Source: an uncultured Candidatus Saccharibacteria bacterium (GTDB lineage: Bacteria; Patescibacteriota; Saccharimonadia; Saccharimonadales; Saccharimonadaceae). From it: a DNA stretch of 64,000 nucleotides. Positions 8,781-18,208 of this stretch are shown here, piece by piece; the stretch's first letter is position 1; every line of letters starts with the position of its first letter. The notes under the pieces were generated by a model that searched no databases, was not told the origin of the DNA, and saw only the letters and a list, made by a program, of their open reading frames with translations. The position numbers and the translations under genes were made by a program. The stretch is from the NCBI GenBank assembly GCA_937990725.1, contig CALKQS010000004.1, forward strand, positions 1 through 64,000. Reading direction: 5' to 3'.

Positions 8781-9014
8781 CTTGAGGTAGTAAGTTAGCT
8801 GTCTGGCACTAAATAGAAAAAGGGTCCTTAGGCAACTAACCGTTCGGAACCTTTTCGTCTTAATAGCTCTATTGTAACGACGGTAGAAGAATAAAGCAAA
8901 TGAGCTAATATAGTTATGGCAGACAATTATCTATATAAGTAAATAGCGAGAAAAGCTTCAGAGTGGTATAATCACCTCATACGAACAAAATCACAAAAGG
9001 CTAGGTGTATACAT

Positions 9015-9989
9015 ATGAGTAACACGACAGAAAAAACATCTAATTCACTCTCTCTCATTAAAAAAGAGCATCGCAACAAAGTACTCATCACCCTCTTTCT
9101 CGTGACGGCACTCGCCGGAGGCGGCTACTGGGCAGTTGTAGCTGCGACAAGCAGTAGCGCGCCGCCAGTAGCGCTAGCATTGCGCTTGGCGTACATCGCG
9201 GTTTTGTATATGCCGGTACCACTGTATACGCTCTTACTGAGTCGATTGATGCTTGGCATACCAATACCATTTCGTGCGTTGTTATCATTGAGGCATATCA
9301 CCGTGAAGAAGTATGCACTGGTCGCTGGGCTATTCTTGGCCTGGGCCGTATTGATGATAGGTTCCGTTGCTATTCTTGGCTGGCTGTGGCCAGAGACTTT
9401 TGGGCACCTGGCAACGACTAATGGACACTTGGTGCATAACCTCGAGAAGCTCATCGGCGCATCGGTCGATACTAGCGCGATGAACATGCCATCAACACCG
9501 CTTGTCATGCTGCCGCTTGGTATCGTCGGTGCATTGATGGCCGGGCTAACGGTAAATGCAATTTTTGCGATGACAGAGGAGATCATGTGGCGTGGTTACC
9601 TTGCGCAGGCATTTGCTGGACGGCCATTTTGCAAGAAATATGTGATGATTGGCGTGCTGTGGGGGCTGTGGCATATTCCACTGATTGCCCTAGGGTATAA
9701 CTATGGCACAGCGAATGCGCTTCCGGGGTCGGTGTTGTTCATTGGATTTTGTGTGGTGATGTCGCTTGTGCTTGGTTTTGTCGTTGAGCGAACCAGAAGC
9801 GTGTGGCTTGCTGCCGTGCTGCATGGGACGTTTAATGGCTTCTCGCAAGTTATGTTACTTCTGGTCGTTGGTGGGAGTTCACTGTTGGCTAGCTCAGCAG
9901 TAGGCGTTGTCTCGCTTGTGGCGTGGCTAGTAGTGTTTGTGGGTTGTTATATACGCACTACTTTTGCATCTGTCACGGAGCGAGCATAA
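9015..9989 (+). CDS. CPBP-family intramembrane metalloprotease
   Basis: A 324-aa polytopic membrane protein with about eight hydrophobic segments. It has the three CPBP (Abi) motifs: EEIMWRGYL (paired Glu and Arg), LWGLWHIPL with its His, and LHGTFNG with the second His, which bind the metal in the membrane. Family members cleave prenylated proteins or act in bacteriocin self-immunity and signalling. TATAAT at about 8966 and a weak purine-rich site precede the start, so this gene has a leader. It is at the left edge of the surface-protein region. Confidence 0.85.
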   Translation: MSNTTEKTSNSLSLIKKEHRNKVLITLFLVTALAGGGYWAVVAATSSSAPPVALALRLAYIAVLYMPVPLYTLLLSRLMLGIPIPFRALLSLRHITVKKYALVAGLFLAWAVLMIGSVAILGWLWPETFGHLATTNGHLVHNLEKLIGASVDTSAMNMPSTPLVMLPLGIVGALMAGLTVNAIFAMTEEIMWRGYLAQAFAGRPFCKKYVMIGVLWGLWHIPLIALGYNYGTANALPGSVLFIGFCVVMSLVLGFVVERTRSVWLAAVLHGTFNGFSQVMLLLVVGGSSLLASSAVGVVSLVAWLVVFVGCYIRTTFASVTERA

Positions 9990-10050
9990 GCGGACTGTCT
10001 CATCCAGGAGGATCGATTCCGCTAAACTACTATAGAGGTATAACAAAATC

Positions 10051-10641
10051 ATGCATATAACACGTCGTATTCAAGCGGTAAAGCTTCGCCATATTGGGGG
10101 ACTGCTGGTAATTTTTCTCCTTGGTATGGCTGCGATGCGGCAGGCAGCTTGGTATGTGTCGCAGGTGTCTGGTGGTGCGGCAATTCTCGACCTTAACTTT
10201 GGCAATAGTGCCGCCCACATCAATCATACATTAGCTGCCCTGGGTGAGGCTGGTAGAAGCGCGTATCTCCATATCTTTTTGCCGATCGACGCCTGTTATG
10301 CAGTTATCTATGCAGTGTTTTATGCTTGCACACTGGCGTTTTTTGTTCGGCGCCTCCCGCTGCGGCGGAAGCTGAGCTGGGCTCGGTGGATAGTTGTGCT
10401 GCCTGTGGTGGCCGCTGTTTGCGACTGGTGGGAAAATATAGCTTTTGCGTTCATGCTGAGTCAATTTCCGGCACTCGTGCACCCAGCACTTGTGGCTAGT
10501 ACAACAGTAGCGACGATGGCAAAATTCGTACTCGTGTATCTATCGTTGCTGCTTGTGCTGGGGTTTGTGGTATACCATATGGCGTGGTGGATTGCTACCA
10601 AACACAGCTCCAGTAACAACGACAAGCACCACCACTCATAG
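10051..10641 (+). CDS. hypothetical membrane protein with four predicted TM segments
   Basis: A 196-aa protein with four clear hydrophobic segments (about residues 10-30, 68-92, 106-126 and 156-186) and a His/Ser/Asn-rich C-terminal tail (SSSNNDKHHHS). I recognise no family. It lies 61 bases after the CPBP protease in the same direction and could be co-transcribed with it, possibly as a partner or substrate. That functional link is only inference from position. Confidence 0.7.
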   Translation: MHITRRIQAVKLRHIGGLLVIFLLGMAAMRQAAWYVSQVSGGAAILDLNFGNSAAHINHTLAALGEAGRSAYLHIFLPIDACYAVIYAVFYACTLAFFVRRLPLRRKLSWARWIVVLPVVAAVCDWWENIAFAFMLSQFPALVHPALVASTTVATMAKFVLVYLSLLLVLGFVVYHMAWWIATKHSSSNNDKHHHS

Positions 10642-10766
10642 CGCATCGTGAGGTGTACCACTGGTCATTGCTCAATTACCCCCTTGTTACCATAAGCACA
10701 ATAGTGTTATAATGCGAACGTTATATTTAAGGTGTTGTGTTTCACAACAAAAAGGAGGGTTATTGC

Positions 10767-12140
10767 ATGAGGGAACTCAGGCAAGCAAAGTATAATAAAT
10801 GGAGAACGCTCGCTCGCGTGTCTCAGGCTGGGTGCCTGGTGGCGGTAGCCGCTATGGTGGCACTGTTTGCCCAGCCTACACGGGCTGCCCAAGAGGTGGC
10901 TTGGAAGGAGCAAGCTGGCTCTGGTGTAAAGAACTGGTCGGCAATGGCTGGCTCGACAGACGGCACCAAGCTCGTTGCAGCAGTGAATGTCGGGAATATC
11001 TACACCTCGACAGACAGCGGTGTCACCTGGATGGAACGACCAATAACCGGCCTTCCTGCGCCGCAAAAGTGGACGGCTCTTGCCAGCTCGGCTGATGGTA
11101 GTAAGATCGCTGCCTTTTACCAATGGGGTGGCTACATGTACACTTCGAATGACTCAGGTGCTACCTGGACGAAAAATGGTCTCCCAGGAGCTGCTGGCGA
11201 CTGGGTGTCTGTGACGAGCTCGGCTGACGGCACCAAGCTCGCCGCTGTGGCAACCAACCGTGGGGTATTTACCTCTACTAACTCTGGCGCAAGCTGGAAA
11301 GAGCAAGCCAACCCAGGTGCGAAGAAGTGGACATCAATCGCCGGCTCATCTGACGGCACCAAGCTTGCTGCAACTGTTGCCGACGGCGTTGTCTACACCT
11401 CGACAGACGGTGGTGAGACTTGGACAGAGCAAGCCGCTGCTGGCACTCAGAAGTGGACATCAATCGCTAGCTCAGCCGATGGCATGAAGCTCGCTGCAAC
11501 CGTCAATGGTGGCAAGATTCACACCTCGACAGATGGCGGTGTTACTTGGAAAGAGCAGGCTGCATCGACCCCACAGAAGTGGACATCAATCGCTAGCTCG
11601 GCTGATGGTATGAAGCTTGCCGCAACCGTCAATGGTGGCAAGATCTACACTTCAGACGACGGTGGTGTAACCTGGATGGAGAATGACAGCGCTGCTACCG
11701 GTGCGTGGTCGGCTGTTGTTATGTCGAACGACGGGGCCAACCTCGCTGCAGCACTCAACGGTGGCAACATTAACACAGCAACAGCTAAGGACAAGCCAGT
11801 TGTGCAGCCAGCTCCGGCTACCCCGGCACCTGCCAATCCGGCACCTGCTAATCCTGCACCAGCTAACCCAGCTCCAGCAACCCCAGCTCCGGCAAATCCA
11901 GCCCCAGCTGAGCCAGCCGTAGAACCTGCACCAGCAGAAGAGCCGGCTCCAGCTGCAGAGCAAGCACCAGCAGCCAACCCAGCACCTGCAGCTAAACCAG
12001 CAGCAGAGGCTGCCGCTCCTGCTAAGCAAGAAGGTCCAGCTCTCGCCGACACCGGCGACAGCGTATGGCTCGTTGCTGCACTCGCAGCCAGTGGTCTTGG
12101 CGCCGGAAGCTTCTGGTTCGTCAAGAGCCGCAAGAACTAG
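10767..12140 (+). CDS. surface protein: seven BNR/Asp-box repeats, Pro-Ala stalk, LAXTG anchor
   Basis: A 457-aa protein. N-terminal signal peptide (CLVAVAAMVALFAQPTRA), then seven tandem repeats of about 43 aa, each with the core KWTSIASSADGxKLAA and ending in an Asp-box (STDGGVTW), then a Pro-Ala stalk of about 80 residues (PAPANPAPA...), then LADTGD, a hydrophobic helix and the basic tail KSRKN. Seven such repeats would close a seven-bladed beta-propeller. LADTG matches the LAXTG signal of class E sortases. Repeats 5 and 6 are almost identical. The start at 10767 follows AGGAGGG. It probably binds glycans at the cell surface. Confidence 0.85.
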   Translation: MRELRQAKYNKWRTLARVSQAGCLVAVAAMVALFAQPTRAAQEVAWKEQAGSGVKNWSAMAGSTDGTKLVAAVNVGNIYTSTDSGVTWMERPITGLPAPQKWTALASSADGSKIAAFYQWGGYMYTSNDSGATWTKNGLPGAAGDWVSVTSSADGTKLAAVATNRGVFTSTNSGASWKEQANPGAKKWTSIAGSSDGTKLAATVADGVVYTSTDGGETWTEQAAAGTQKWTSIASSADGMKLAATVNGGKIHTSTDGGVTWKEQAASTPQKWTSIASSADGMKLAATVNGGKIYTSDDGGVTWMENDSAATGAWSAVVMSNDGANLAAALNGGNINTATAKDKPVVQPAPATPAPANPAPANPAPANPAPATPAPANPAPAEPAVEPAPAEEPAPAAEQAPAANPAPAAKPAAEAAAPAKQEGPALADTGDSVWLVAALAASGLGAGSFWFVKSRKN

Positions 12141-12169
12141 AGCACTGCACTGCAGCGTCTCTATACCGA

Positions 12170-12201
12170 AGAGAAAGGCATAATGTGCCTTTCTCTTTTT
12201 T
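12170..12201 (+). terminator. terminator after the BNR surface gene
   Basis: An 11-bp stem AGAGAAAGGCA/TGCCTTTCTCT with a five-base loop, followed by a T-run. Confidence 0.85.
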
Positions 12202-12726
12202 GGTTGGCAGACGCATAAGGAGAGTGGTCTACTTCTTGAGTAGAGCGAACGGTGGTGTGGGCTAGGCTATGTGGCTAATGCCAGGCCTTTTGCAGTAATC
12301 TTCTGCAGAGAGAAGGTGAGGGGTGAGATAAGCAAGTGGCCTCTAGGAGGTTGGTACTGGTGTATATTTTGTCTCCTTCTCCGGCATTTATGCGCCGTAG
12401 AGATGCCCCGAGCATACGTAATAACAATATGCAAAAGCCGGCAGGAGCGCGCTTCTAATAGGGCTTATTTGCTCTGTAGTATGGCGTCATGGCCGCGACC
12501 GTGGCTTGTAGTAGGGGCTGTCTCGCGCGGCTATACCTCACCAAAGTAGGATAAAGAAGGGAGGTAAGAGCATCGAACCACACACCAGAGGGTCTGCAAG
12601 CCGCTACACTGGCGAATAGCCTGCAGTTGCCGCTGGGGCATTGCCGTGTGTCACGTATATTGTAACTATACATAATAGTGACGAATCTGATACTCTCGCC
12701 AGGCGCAGCAGAAGAGCAAAAGAAAT
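12202..12726. other. gene-free gap between convergent surface genes
   Basis: Frames here are short, lack start signals and show no family resemblance. I see nothing else in the gap. Confidence 0.6.
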
Positions 12727-12754
12727 CGGCTTGGATAGCATAGTATCCAAGCCG
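12727..12754 (-). terminator. terminator of the GH16 gene
   Basis: An 11-bp perfect stem CGGCTTGGATA/TATCCAAGCCG; on the minus strand it is followed by ATTTCTTTTG. It lies 28 bases after the stop of the GH16 gene. Confidence 0.75.
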
Positions 12755-12782
12755 AGGTACACCTGTACAGGGTAGTAGTGCG

Positions 12783-15479
12783 CTACGAGCGCCGCCTGCG
12801 GAGTATCCACACCCCGCCGCCGCCTAGCGCAATTGCAGTGAGGGTGATGAGGAAGATGCTATCGCCAGTGTTGGCGAGGAGGCCACTAGGGCGCGATGAG
12901 TTGCTGGTAGAGCCAGTGTACGATGTATCTTCGTAGATGGCGATGGGGTCGAGGATCGTGCCGTTGGCAGTGCCGTCTTCGTCACCAAAGCCACCGTCGG
13001 TTACATCGTAGGCAATCGTTGTGCGTGTACCGCTCGGGTTTGCGCCAAAGTTGATCCGGTTTGTGATGTCTTCGATGACTGAGCCACCTTTGGCCAGCTT
13101 GAGCACGGTGAGGCGGCTTGGGTCGCGGTAGTGCTTGCTTAGTGTGAGTGCTACATGGGTGGTGTAGCCAGTGTGAGCGCTCTGCCCAGCACAGGTGATG
13201 GTGAAGCGTACGCTGTTGCGCAGAACCCGGCCTTGGTACTGTGCGGGGGCGGTTGCTGGCTCGGCTGAGGCAATGTGGCTGCACGGTTTGCCGGCCGTAG
13301 CGAGCGATACCGCACCGCCGTGTGGCTGGGTAATGGTAGTTGAGTTGGTCGGCTGATTTGGCTGCGTGGGCTGCTTGGGTGTTGGTGTGGATGGGGCTGA
13401 TGTGATGGCGTTAAGCCGAGCCTGGAGGGCGGCTTGTTTGCGTGCATCCTTGACGGCGGCAATGCGAGCTTGGGCAGCAGCGATGTCTGCAGGGTTCTTG
13501 CTGGCTTCGGCTCGGGCCACAGCAGCTTCGGCAGCGGCCAGTGTGCGATCATCTACCGGTGGAGTGGTGGTATATATCATGCCACCGTAGGCAGCAGCTA
13601 TTAGCTTGCTCCCATCGGTCGAGCTGGCAAGGGCTGACCAGTTGGGCACGCCAGGCGACGTCTGAGCTACCCACGTTGCGCCGCCGTCGGTCGATACGTA
13701 GATATAACCACCACCGCCAGCTGTTGCAGCGAGGGTGCTGCCATCGGCCGAGATGGTTGCCGCTGTCCAGTTGTGCCGGCCGTCCACGCTGCGCTCCGTC
13801 CACGTCGCGCCGCCATTGGTCGAGATGTAGATGTTACCGCCAGCAGCTGTTGCTACCAGCTTTGTGCCATCGGGAGAGCTGGCAATTGATGTCCAGGTGC
13901 GGTTGCCAGCTTGGGCGCGTTCTGTCCAGGTCTTGCCGCCATCTAAGGAGGTATAGATGGCACCGCCTTCGACGGCTGCAGCTAGTTTATTGCCGTCGGC
14001 CGAGCTTGTGACGGCGCGCCATTTGCGGTTGCCCGACTTTGGCTGCTCCGTCCAGGTTGCACCGCCATCGCGCGAGGTGTAGATAACGTGATCCTTGGCG
14101 ACAGCCACCAGCTTATTACCATCAGCCGAGCTCGCGATCGACATCCAGTTGATCGAGCCACTCATCGCGTGCTTGTGCCACGTCGCGCCGCCGTCTTGTG
14201 ATGTGATGATGTAGCCGCCCCAGTCGTAGAGTGCTGCAAGCTTGCTTCCATCGGCCGAGCTTGCGATGCTCACCCAGTTGCGTACCTCAGACTTTGGTTG
14301 CTCCGTCCAGGTTGCGCCACCATCGCGCGAGGTGTGGATTGTGCCACCCCAGGCGGCAGCCGCTAGGTTACTTCCATCGGCCGAGCTGGCAAGGGCCGAC
14401 CATTTGCGGTCGCCCGCGGCATCATGCTTGGCCCATTTTGTGCCGGTTTCGGGCACTACTGTTGCAGGTGGCTGTGTGCCCGCACCCTTTTGGAAGACGC
14501 GCACATAGTCGATCAGCATCGTCTGGGTGGGGAATGGTTCGGATGGGTCGATAGGGCTGAGGTTTTTGCTAATCTCTACGTAGTCGTTGAGGATGAATTG
14601 CCAGCCACGGTGGAATGCCCCATTGATATTCTCTTGGCTGGCGACCTTCGTCAGTGGTTCGGCATCCGTCCTGGGGAGGATGTTGCCATCGTCGGTAGGG
14701 CTCACATGGTAGCGATATACCTTGATGGGTTGGTCGTCCACAAAGTACTTGACCGTCGTACCATCATACTCAACTGCCCAGGTGTGCCACTCGTAGGCAA
14801 ACGAGCCTGGCCGCGCACCAGCATAGTGCTCGCCACTGTGCGAGAGGGCGCGCGTCCGCCAGCCGGTCTTCCATTTGCCATCGGCGCCATGGTGGTAGCA
14901 CGACATGTGGGTGGTCGACCACGCGTAATTTGGTGTGGATGAATACCACTCGATGATGTCTAGCTCGCCGTATGGGTCGTTGGCTTTGGGGTTGTCGTTG
15001 CAGTTTTGGAGCGTATTGCCACTCACCATCCACAGCGATGGCCGCGTGCCACGCTTGCCATTCCAATTAAACTTCGCCCGAATCTCGGCTCGGAAGGGCT
15101 TGGTGCCGTCCACAACCTTGCCCTTGTTTTTGACTCGTCCACTAAGGTAGCGCGTTGTGGTGCCGCTGGGGCAGGGCTGCTCACTCATGTTGGCACTGGT
15201 GAGCGGCTCGTTCAAATTGCTCACGCAGTGGCGCTGCGTGGTAATCTCGAGATGGCTGTTGGCAACCTTAAGATTATTTGGGCTGTAGGCGAGGTGGGTA
15301 TTGCGCAAGTTGTCAGTATTTTGCTTCAGTATGTCCCATTCGCCAGACACAGCCGAGCCAGTAAACTCGTCGTGCCACACCATACCCCATTGGTCGGCAT
15401 GTGTTGTGCCATGATAGAGAAGTGCAAGCAACACAACACTACCAAGTGCCGCAAGCACAATAGTTGCCTTTTTTATCAC
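12783..15479 (-). CDS. cell-surface GH16 beta-glucanase with seven BNR repeats and LAXTG anchor
   Basis: An 898-aa multidomain protein. GTG at 15479 is chosen because AGGGGG lies just upstream and a signal segment follows at once (KKATIVLAALGSVVLLALLY). Residues about 30-320: GH16 jelly-roll with the catalytic signature GELDIIEW (ExDxxE, the laminarinase-like form) and late family motifs (ILNDYV, MLIDYVRVFQ). About 335-640: seven BNR/Asp-box repeats like those of the protein at 10767. Then a charged helix (PADIAAAQARIAAVKDARK), a Thr/Pro/Gln linker, a beta-rich domain of about 130 residues, LANTGD, a hydrophobic helix and RRRRS. Probably hydrolyses beta-1,3- or mixed-link glucan outside the cell. 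Confidence 0.88.
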   Translation of the reverse strand: MIKKATIVLAALGSVVLLALLYHGTTHADQWGMVWHDEFTGSAVSGEWDILKQNTDNLRNTHLAYSPNNLKVANSHLEITTQRHCVSNLNEPLTSANMSEQPCPSGTTTRYLSGRVKNKGKVVDGTKPFRAEIRAKFNWNGKRGTRPSLWMVSGNTLQNCNDNPKANDPYGELDIIEWYSSTPNYAWSTTHMSCYHHGADGKWKTGWRTRALSHSGEHYAGARPGSFAYEWHTWAVEYDGTTVKYFVDDQPIKVYRYHVSPTDDGNILPRTDAEPLTKVASQENINGAFHRGWQFILNDYVEISKNLSPIDPSEPFPTQTMLIDYVRVFQKGAGTQPPATVVPETGTKWAKHDAAGDRKWSALASSADGSNLAAAAWGGTIHTSRDGGATWTEQPKSEVRNWVSIASSADGSKLAALYDWGGYIITSQDGGATWHKHAMSGSINWMSIASSADGNKLVAVAKDHVIYTSRDGGATWTEQPKSGNRKWRAVTSSADGNKLAAAVEGGAIYTSLDGGKTWTERAQAGNRTWTSIASSPDGTKLVATAAGGNIYISTNGGATWTERSVDGRHNWTAATISADGSTLAATAGGGGYIYVSTDGGATWVAQTSPGVPNWSALASSTDGSKLIAAAYGGMIYTTTPPVDDRTLAAAEAAVARAEASKNPADIAAAQARIAAVKDARKQAALQARLNAITSAPSTPTPKQPTQPNQPTNSTTITQPHGGAVSLATAGKPCSHIASAEPATAPAQYQGRVLRNSVRFTITCAGQSAHTGYTTHVALTLSKHYRDPSRLTVLKLAKGGSVIEDITNRINFGANPSGTRTTIAYDVTDGGFGDEDGTANGTILDPIAIYEDTSYTGSTSNSSRPSGLLANTGDSIFLITLTAIALGGGGVWILRRRRS

Positions 15480-15782
15480 CGTTTTGTCCCCCTGTTTTTG
15501 TCTAAAAACGTTATGAGCATGATTATAACGCTTATGGTTAGTTTTTTGCAAGGGGTTAGTCCCATAATCTTGCAAGACTCGCTGCATAATGCAGATTCTT
15601 GCCAGGGCGAGAGAGCACTGTATATTCTCGCAGTGTGGGCAGTTATCCACGCGATTTCCACAGCACGATGTGGTTTTTACACTGCTACAGAGATGGGGTA
15701 ATAAGGGGTGTCTTTTGGGCTATTACAACAGAGGATAGTGGGGTATACTAGAGGCACAACAACCTAACACAAAGGAGGGTGT

Positions 15783-16643
15783 ATGACGAAGTTAATTAAC
15801 TATTCGCTGGCAGGCGTGGCAGTGGCGGCAGCCATGGTGTGCCTGAGTGGTGCGCCAGCTCATGCTACCGAGCAAGAGCTCAGTGCAGCGCGGGCGGCGT
15901 GTAGCACAGTGGTAGGGCAGGTCAAGGCAGCCAAAGCATATGCCTACTGGAAGATGCCGGATGGCTATCCAGAGGATCACAGCGCCGATGCAACCAACAG
16001 CTTTCGCCAACAGCATGGCTGGGTGGTGGCCGGCACAGAGGTGTACGACTGGGCATCCAACGAAGCATTTGCCAACAGTGGGCGCTTCGTCTGGGGGAGC
16101 AAGACGGTTAACTTTGCGCCAGGGAACTTTTGCCTGAGTAGTGGCAAGACGACGGGTGGCCGCGAGCTCCTTCTCACCTTCCAAAAGGACGGTAACTTAG
16201 TACTCTACAGCCACACTGGTACAGCTCAGTGGGCATCGAATACTCAAGGTAAGGGTGCACGCCTAGCCTTCCAGGGCGACCGCAATATCGTCGTGTACGA
16301 CAAGAACAACAAAGCCATCTGGGCATCGAGCTGGCAGTGGAGCACGCCACGCCGCGGTGCCAAGATTGCTCAGCCCGGCCAGCGCTGGTGGCATGGCTAT
16401 GCCAAGGCACAGCAAACACCAGAGTGGTTTCATGCGTCGCGTCGCACCACGACCAAGCCACAAGACACTGGCGTGCTCACCCTGCGCGCCACCGACCGCA
16501 CTATCGAGGGTATCCCCGAGACCAACTGGGCCTCGCCACAGTACCCACAGCGCGCTACCTATGGCTCGGTAGTGGTGACCAACGAAGCACGAGGCGATGG
16601 CATACGAAACCACGTCAACATCGTTGGGACGTTCGACAACTAA
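15783..16643 (+). CDS. secreted bulb-type (GNA-like) lectin-domain protein
   Basis: A 286-aa protein with a signal peptide (about 28 residues, ending PAHA). The centre (about 115-180) is a bulb-lectin domain with two mannose-binding motifs of the form QxDxNxVxY: QKDGNLVLY and QGDRNIVVY, each followed by a WAS strand. The third copy expected of the fold is degenerate. N-terminal and C-terminal parts are unassigned. There is no membrane anchor or sorting signal. AAAGGAGGG precedes the ATG. It is divergent from the GH16 gene, from a shared upstream region, and probably binds mannose-type glycans on host or biofilm surfaces. Confidence 0.82.
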   Translation: MTKLINYSLAGVAVAAAMVCLSGAPAHATEQELSAARAACSTVVGQVKAAKAYAYWKMPDGYPEDHSADATNSFRQQHGWVVAGTEVYDWASNEAFANSGRFVWGSKTVNFAPGNFCLSSGKTTGGRELLLTFQKDGNLVLYSHTGTAQWASNTQGKGARLAFQGDRNIVVYDKNNKAIWASSWQWSTPRRGAKIAQPGQRWWHGYAKAQQTPEWFHASRRTTTKPQDTGVLTLRATDRTIEGIPETNWASPQYPQRATYGSVVVTNEARGDGIRNHVNIVGTFDN

Positions 16644-16681
16644 GTCGCGTATGTAGCCTATATCACGTTCTGCTCACTATG

Positions 16682-16704
16682 CCCCGCATCATACTGATGC
16701 GGGG
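16682..16704 (+). terminator. terminator after the lectin gene
   Basis: CCCCGCATC/GATGCGGGG with a five-base loop, followed by TATTTGG. Confidence 0.75.
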
Positions 16705-16840
16705 TATTTGGCTTTCTGTGGAATAGTGTCGCCGTTTTAAAATACCTTAACCTAAGATAGCACCTATTGTCGCTATGCTTGCCCATAGAGCAGAGTTATA
16801 CTATTATATCTAGTATCACAAGGTAAGTAAGGATCAACTT

Positions 16841-17368
16841 ATGAGCAAAAAAGAAGGACTACAGACAGAGATCAACTGGTACGACCGATCAGCAAAGGTT
16901 GTTGGTTCAGTGGCAGCGCTAGCGGTTGCCACAGGAGGTGTGGCTGGCTGTGCAAGCTTGGAAAAAGATGTGGGTGTGACGATAGAAAGGCAATGCACAA
17001 CACACGACGGTGGTCTCGTTGGCTGGGAGAATGTTTCGTATAAAGATAACCCACCTTCCTTTACCGGGTATGAAGCCGATAAGGCAACGCTTCATTGCCC
17101 AAAGGGGTCGACCGTTACACCAGAACACAGTGTGAGTTATACATTATTTGACCCAACTGACTCCACACAGCTCAATCATGCGCGATGGGATCAGATGAAA
17201 GGCGGCAGTGTCTCGTATATTGTCAAAAAAACAAATCGCGACGATCCAGTCCTGACGACAGAAAGCGACAGCACCGGCACAGAAGTGACAATACGTACAC
17301 TGGAGCAGAGTGGGCTTGCTGTGCATCTGGATCGATACGAGCCAAAGAAACCATCACGCAATAAGTAA
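16841..17368 (+). CDS. putative lipoprotein
   Basis: A 175-aa protein with a hydrophobic N-terminal segment (VVGSVAALAVATGGVAGC) ending in a lipobox-like GVAGC, so the mature protein would start at Cys about 37. The stretch before it is longer than usual (about 18 residues) and includes acidic positions, so lipidation is plausible but not certain. The exported part is polar, with no motif I recognise. It is next to the lectin gene and in the same direction, after a terminator. Confidence 0.6.
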   Translation: MSKKEGLQTEINWYDRSAKVVGSVAALAVATGGVAGCASLEKDVGVTIERQCTTHDGGLVGWENVSYKDNPPSFTGYEADKATLHCPKGSTVTPEHSVSYTLFDPTDSTQLNHARWDQMKGGSVSYIVKKTNRDDPVLTTESDSTGTEVTIRTLEQSGLAVHLDRYEPKKPSRNK

Positions 17369-17425
17369 AAAGATAATCCCGTCTGCCTTGCGAGGTTATA
17401 TAATGGGAAAGGAATCTTAGAATAG

Positions 17426-18181
17426 ATGAAAACAATCTGCATTGACGAATCCGGTACGCTAGGCTTTAGCTCTCACGAGCCCTACTTCGTCATGGCAGCG
17501 CTGATGATCGACGATGAGAAAGCGCTCAAGCGGATGAAGAATTTGATCCGGCGGGTAAATGCGTCTGCAATGCGTCGGCGTCAACAAGCATCGCATAAGC
17601 CGTGGTATGATAACCGTGTCCCATTCCACGAAAAGCAACGCGCTCAGCGGCAGATCGTTACTGGTCTATCGGCGCGGGCAGACCATCGAATTGCATACAC
17701 CGTTATTGATAAGACGGTGCGGACACCAGTCTTTCAACGTAATCGACGTGTGCGACACAAACTGCGGCAGAGAATTTTGCTACGACTCATTGCACAGTGG
17801 GTTTTGCAATACAATGATGATGTGCGTATTGTGGTAAGTAACAAGACAATGAAGGCAGCGGCTGCTCGCAAGATAGAAAAATACGTCCAAGAGCTGCTTA
17901 GTGATGAACGACGATTTCCGATGGCTCGCTATCGCCATCGGATAGAGATTGTGCCAGTTGATCCACAGACTCACTATGGCCTGCGGACGATCGATTACAT
18001 TGCGCGGTTGATCCATCAAACGTACACAAGACCTATCCAGCATCAACTTCCACCGCAAAAAGAGGCATTGCATAAGCTGAGCATTGCTAAGCTTCGCATT
18101 ATTAATGGCGAATTTATTACTGCCTATAACGTTGGTGCGCGGCGCTGGTATGGTTATGGTGATGGTGAGCACCTTGTGTGA
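17426..18181 (+). CDS. DUF3800-domain protein
   Basis: A 251-aa protein that opens with ICIDESGTLGF, the DESG motif of DUF3800, and has the later conserved acidic/His positions (PVDPQTHYGLRTIDYIARLI). DUF3800 has an RNase H-like fold and is often found with mobile or defence genes; the activity is unknown. It is rich in Arg/His and cytosolic. TATAAT at 17399-17404 precedes it. It stands alone between the lipoprotein and a small structured region. Confidence 0.8.
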   Translation: MKTICIDESGTLGFSSHEPYFVMAALMIDDEKALKRMKNLIRRVNASAMRRRQQASHKPWYDNRVPFHEKQRAQRQIVTGLSARADHRIAYTVIDKTVRTPVFQRNRRVRHKLRQRILLRLIAQWVLQYNDDVRIVVSNKTMKAAAARKIEKYVQELLSDERRFPMARYRHRIEIVPVDPQTHYGLRTIDYIARLIHQTYTRPIQHQLPPQKEALHKLSIAKLRIINGEFITAYNVGARRWYGYGDGEHLV

Positions 18182-18208
18182 AAGCAGCGCATAGCTTATA
18201 CTAGACGA

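Noticed and set aside
11645..12133. Ala/Gly-rich and Ser/Trp-rich frames opposite the Pro-Ala stalk
   Set aside because: They are mirror frames of the repetitive stalk codons of the BNR surface gene.
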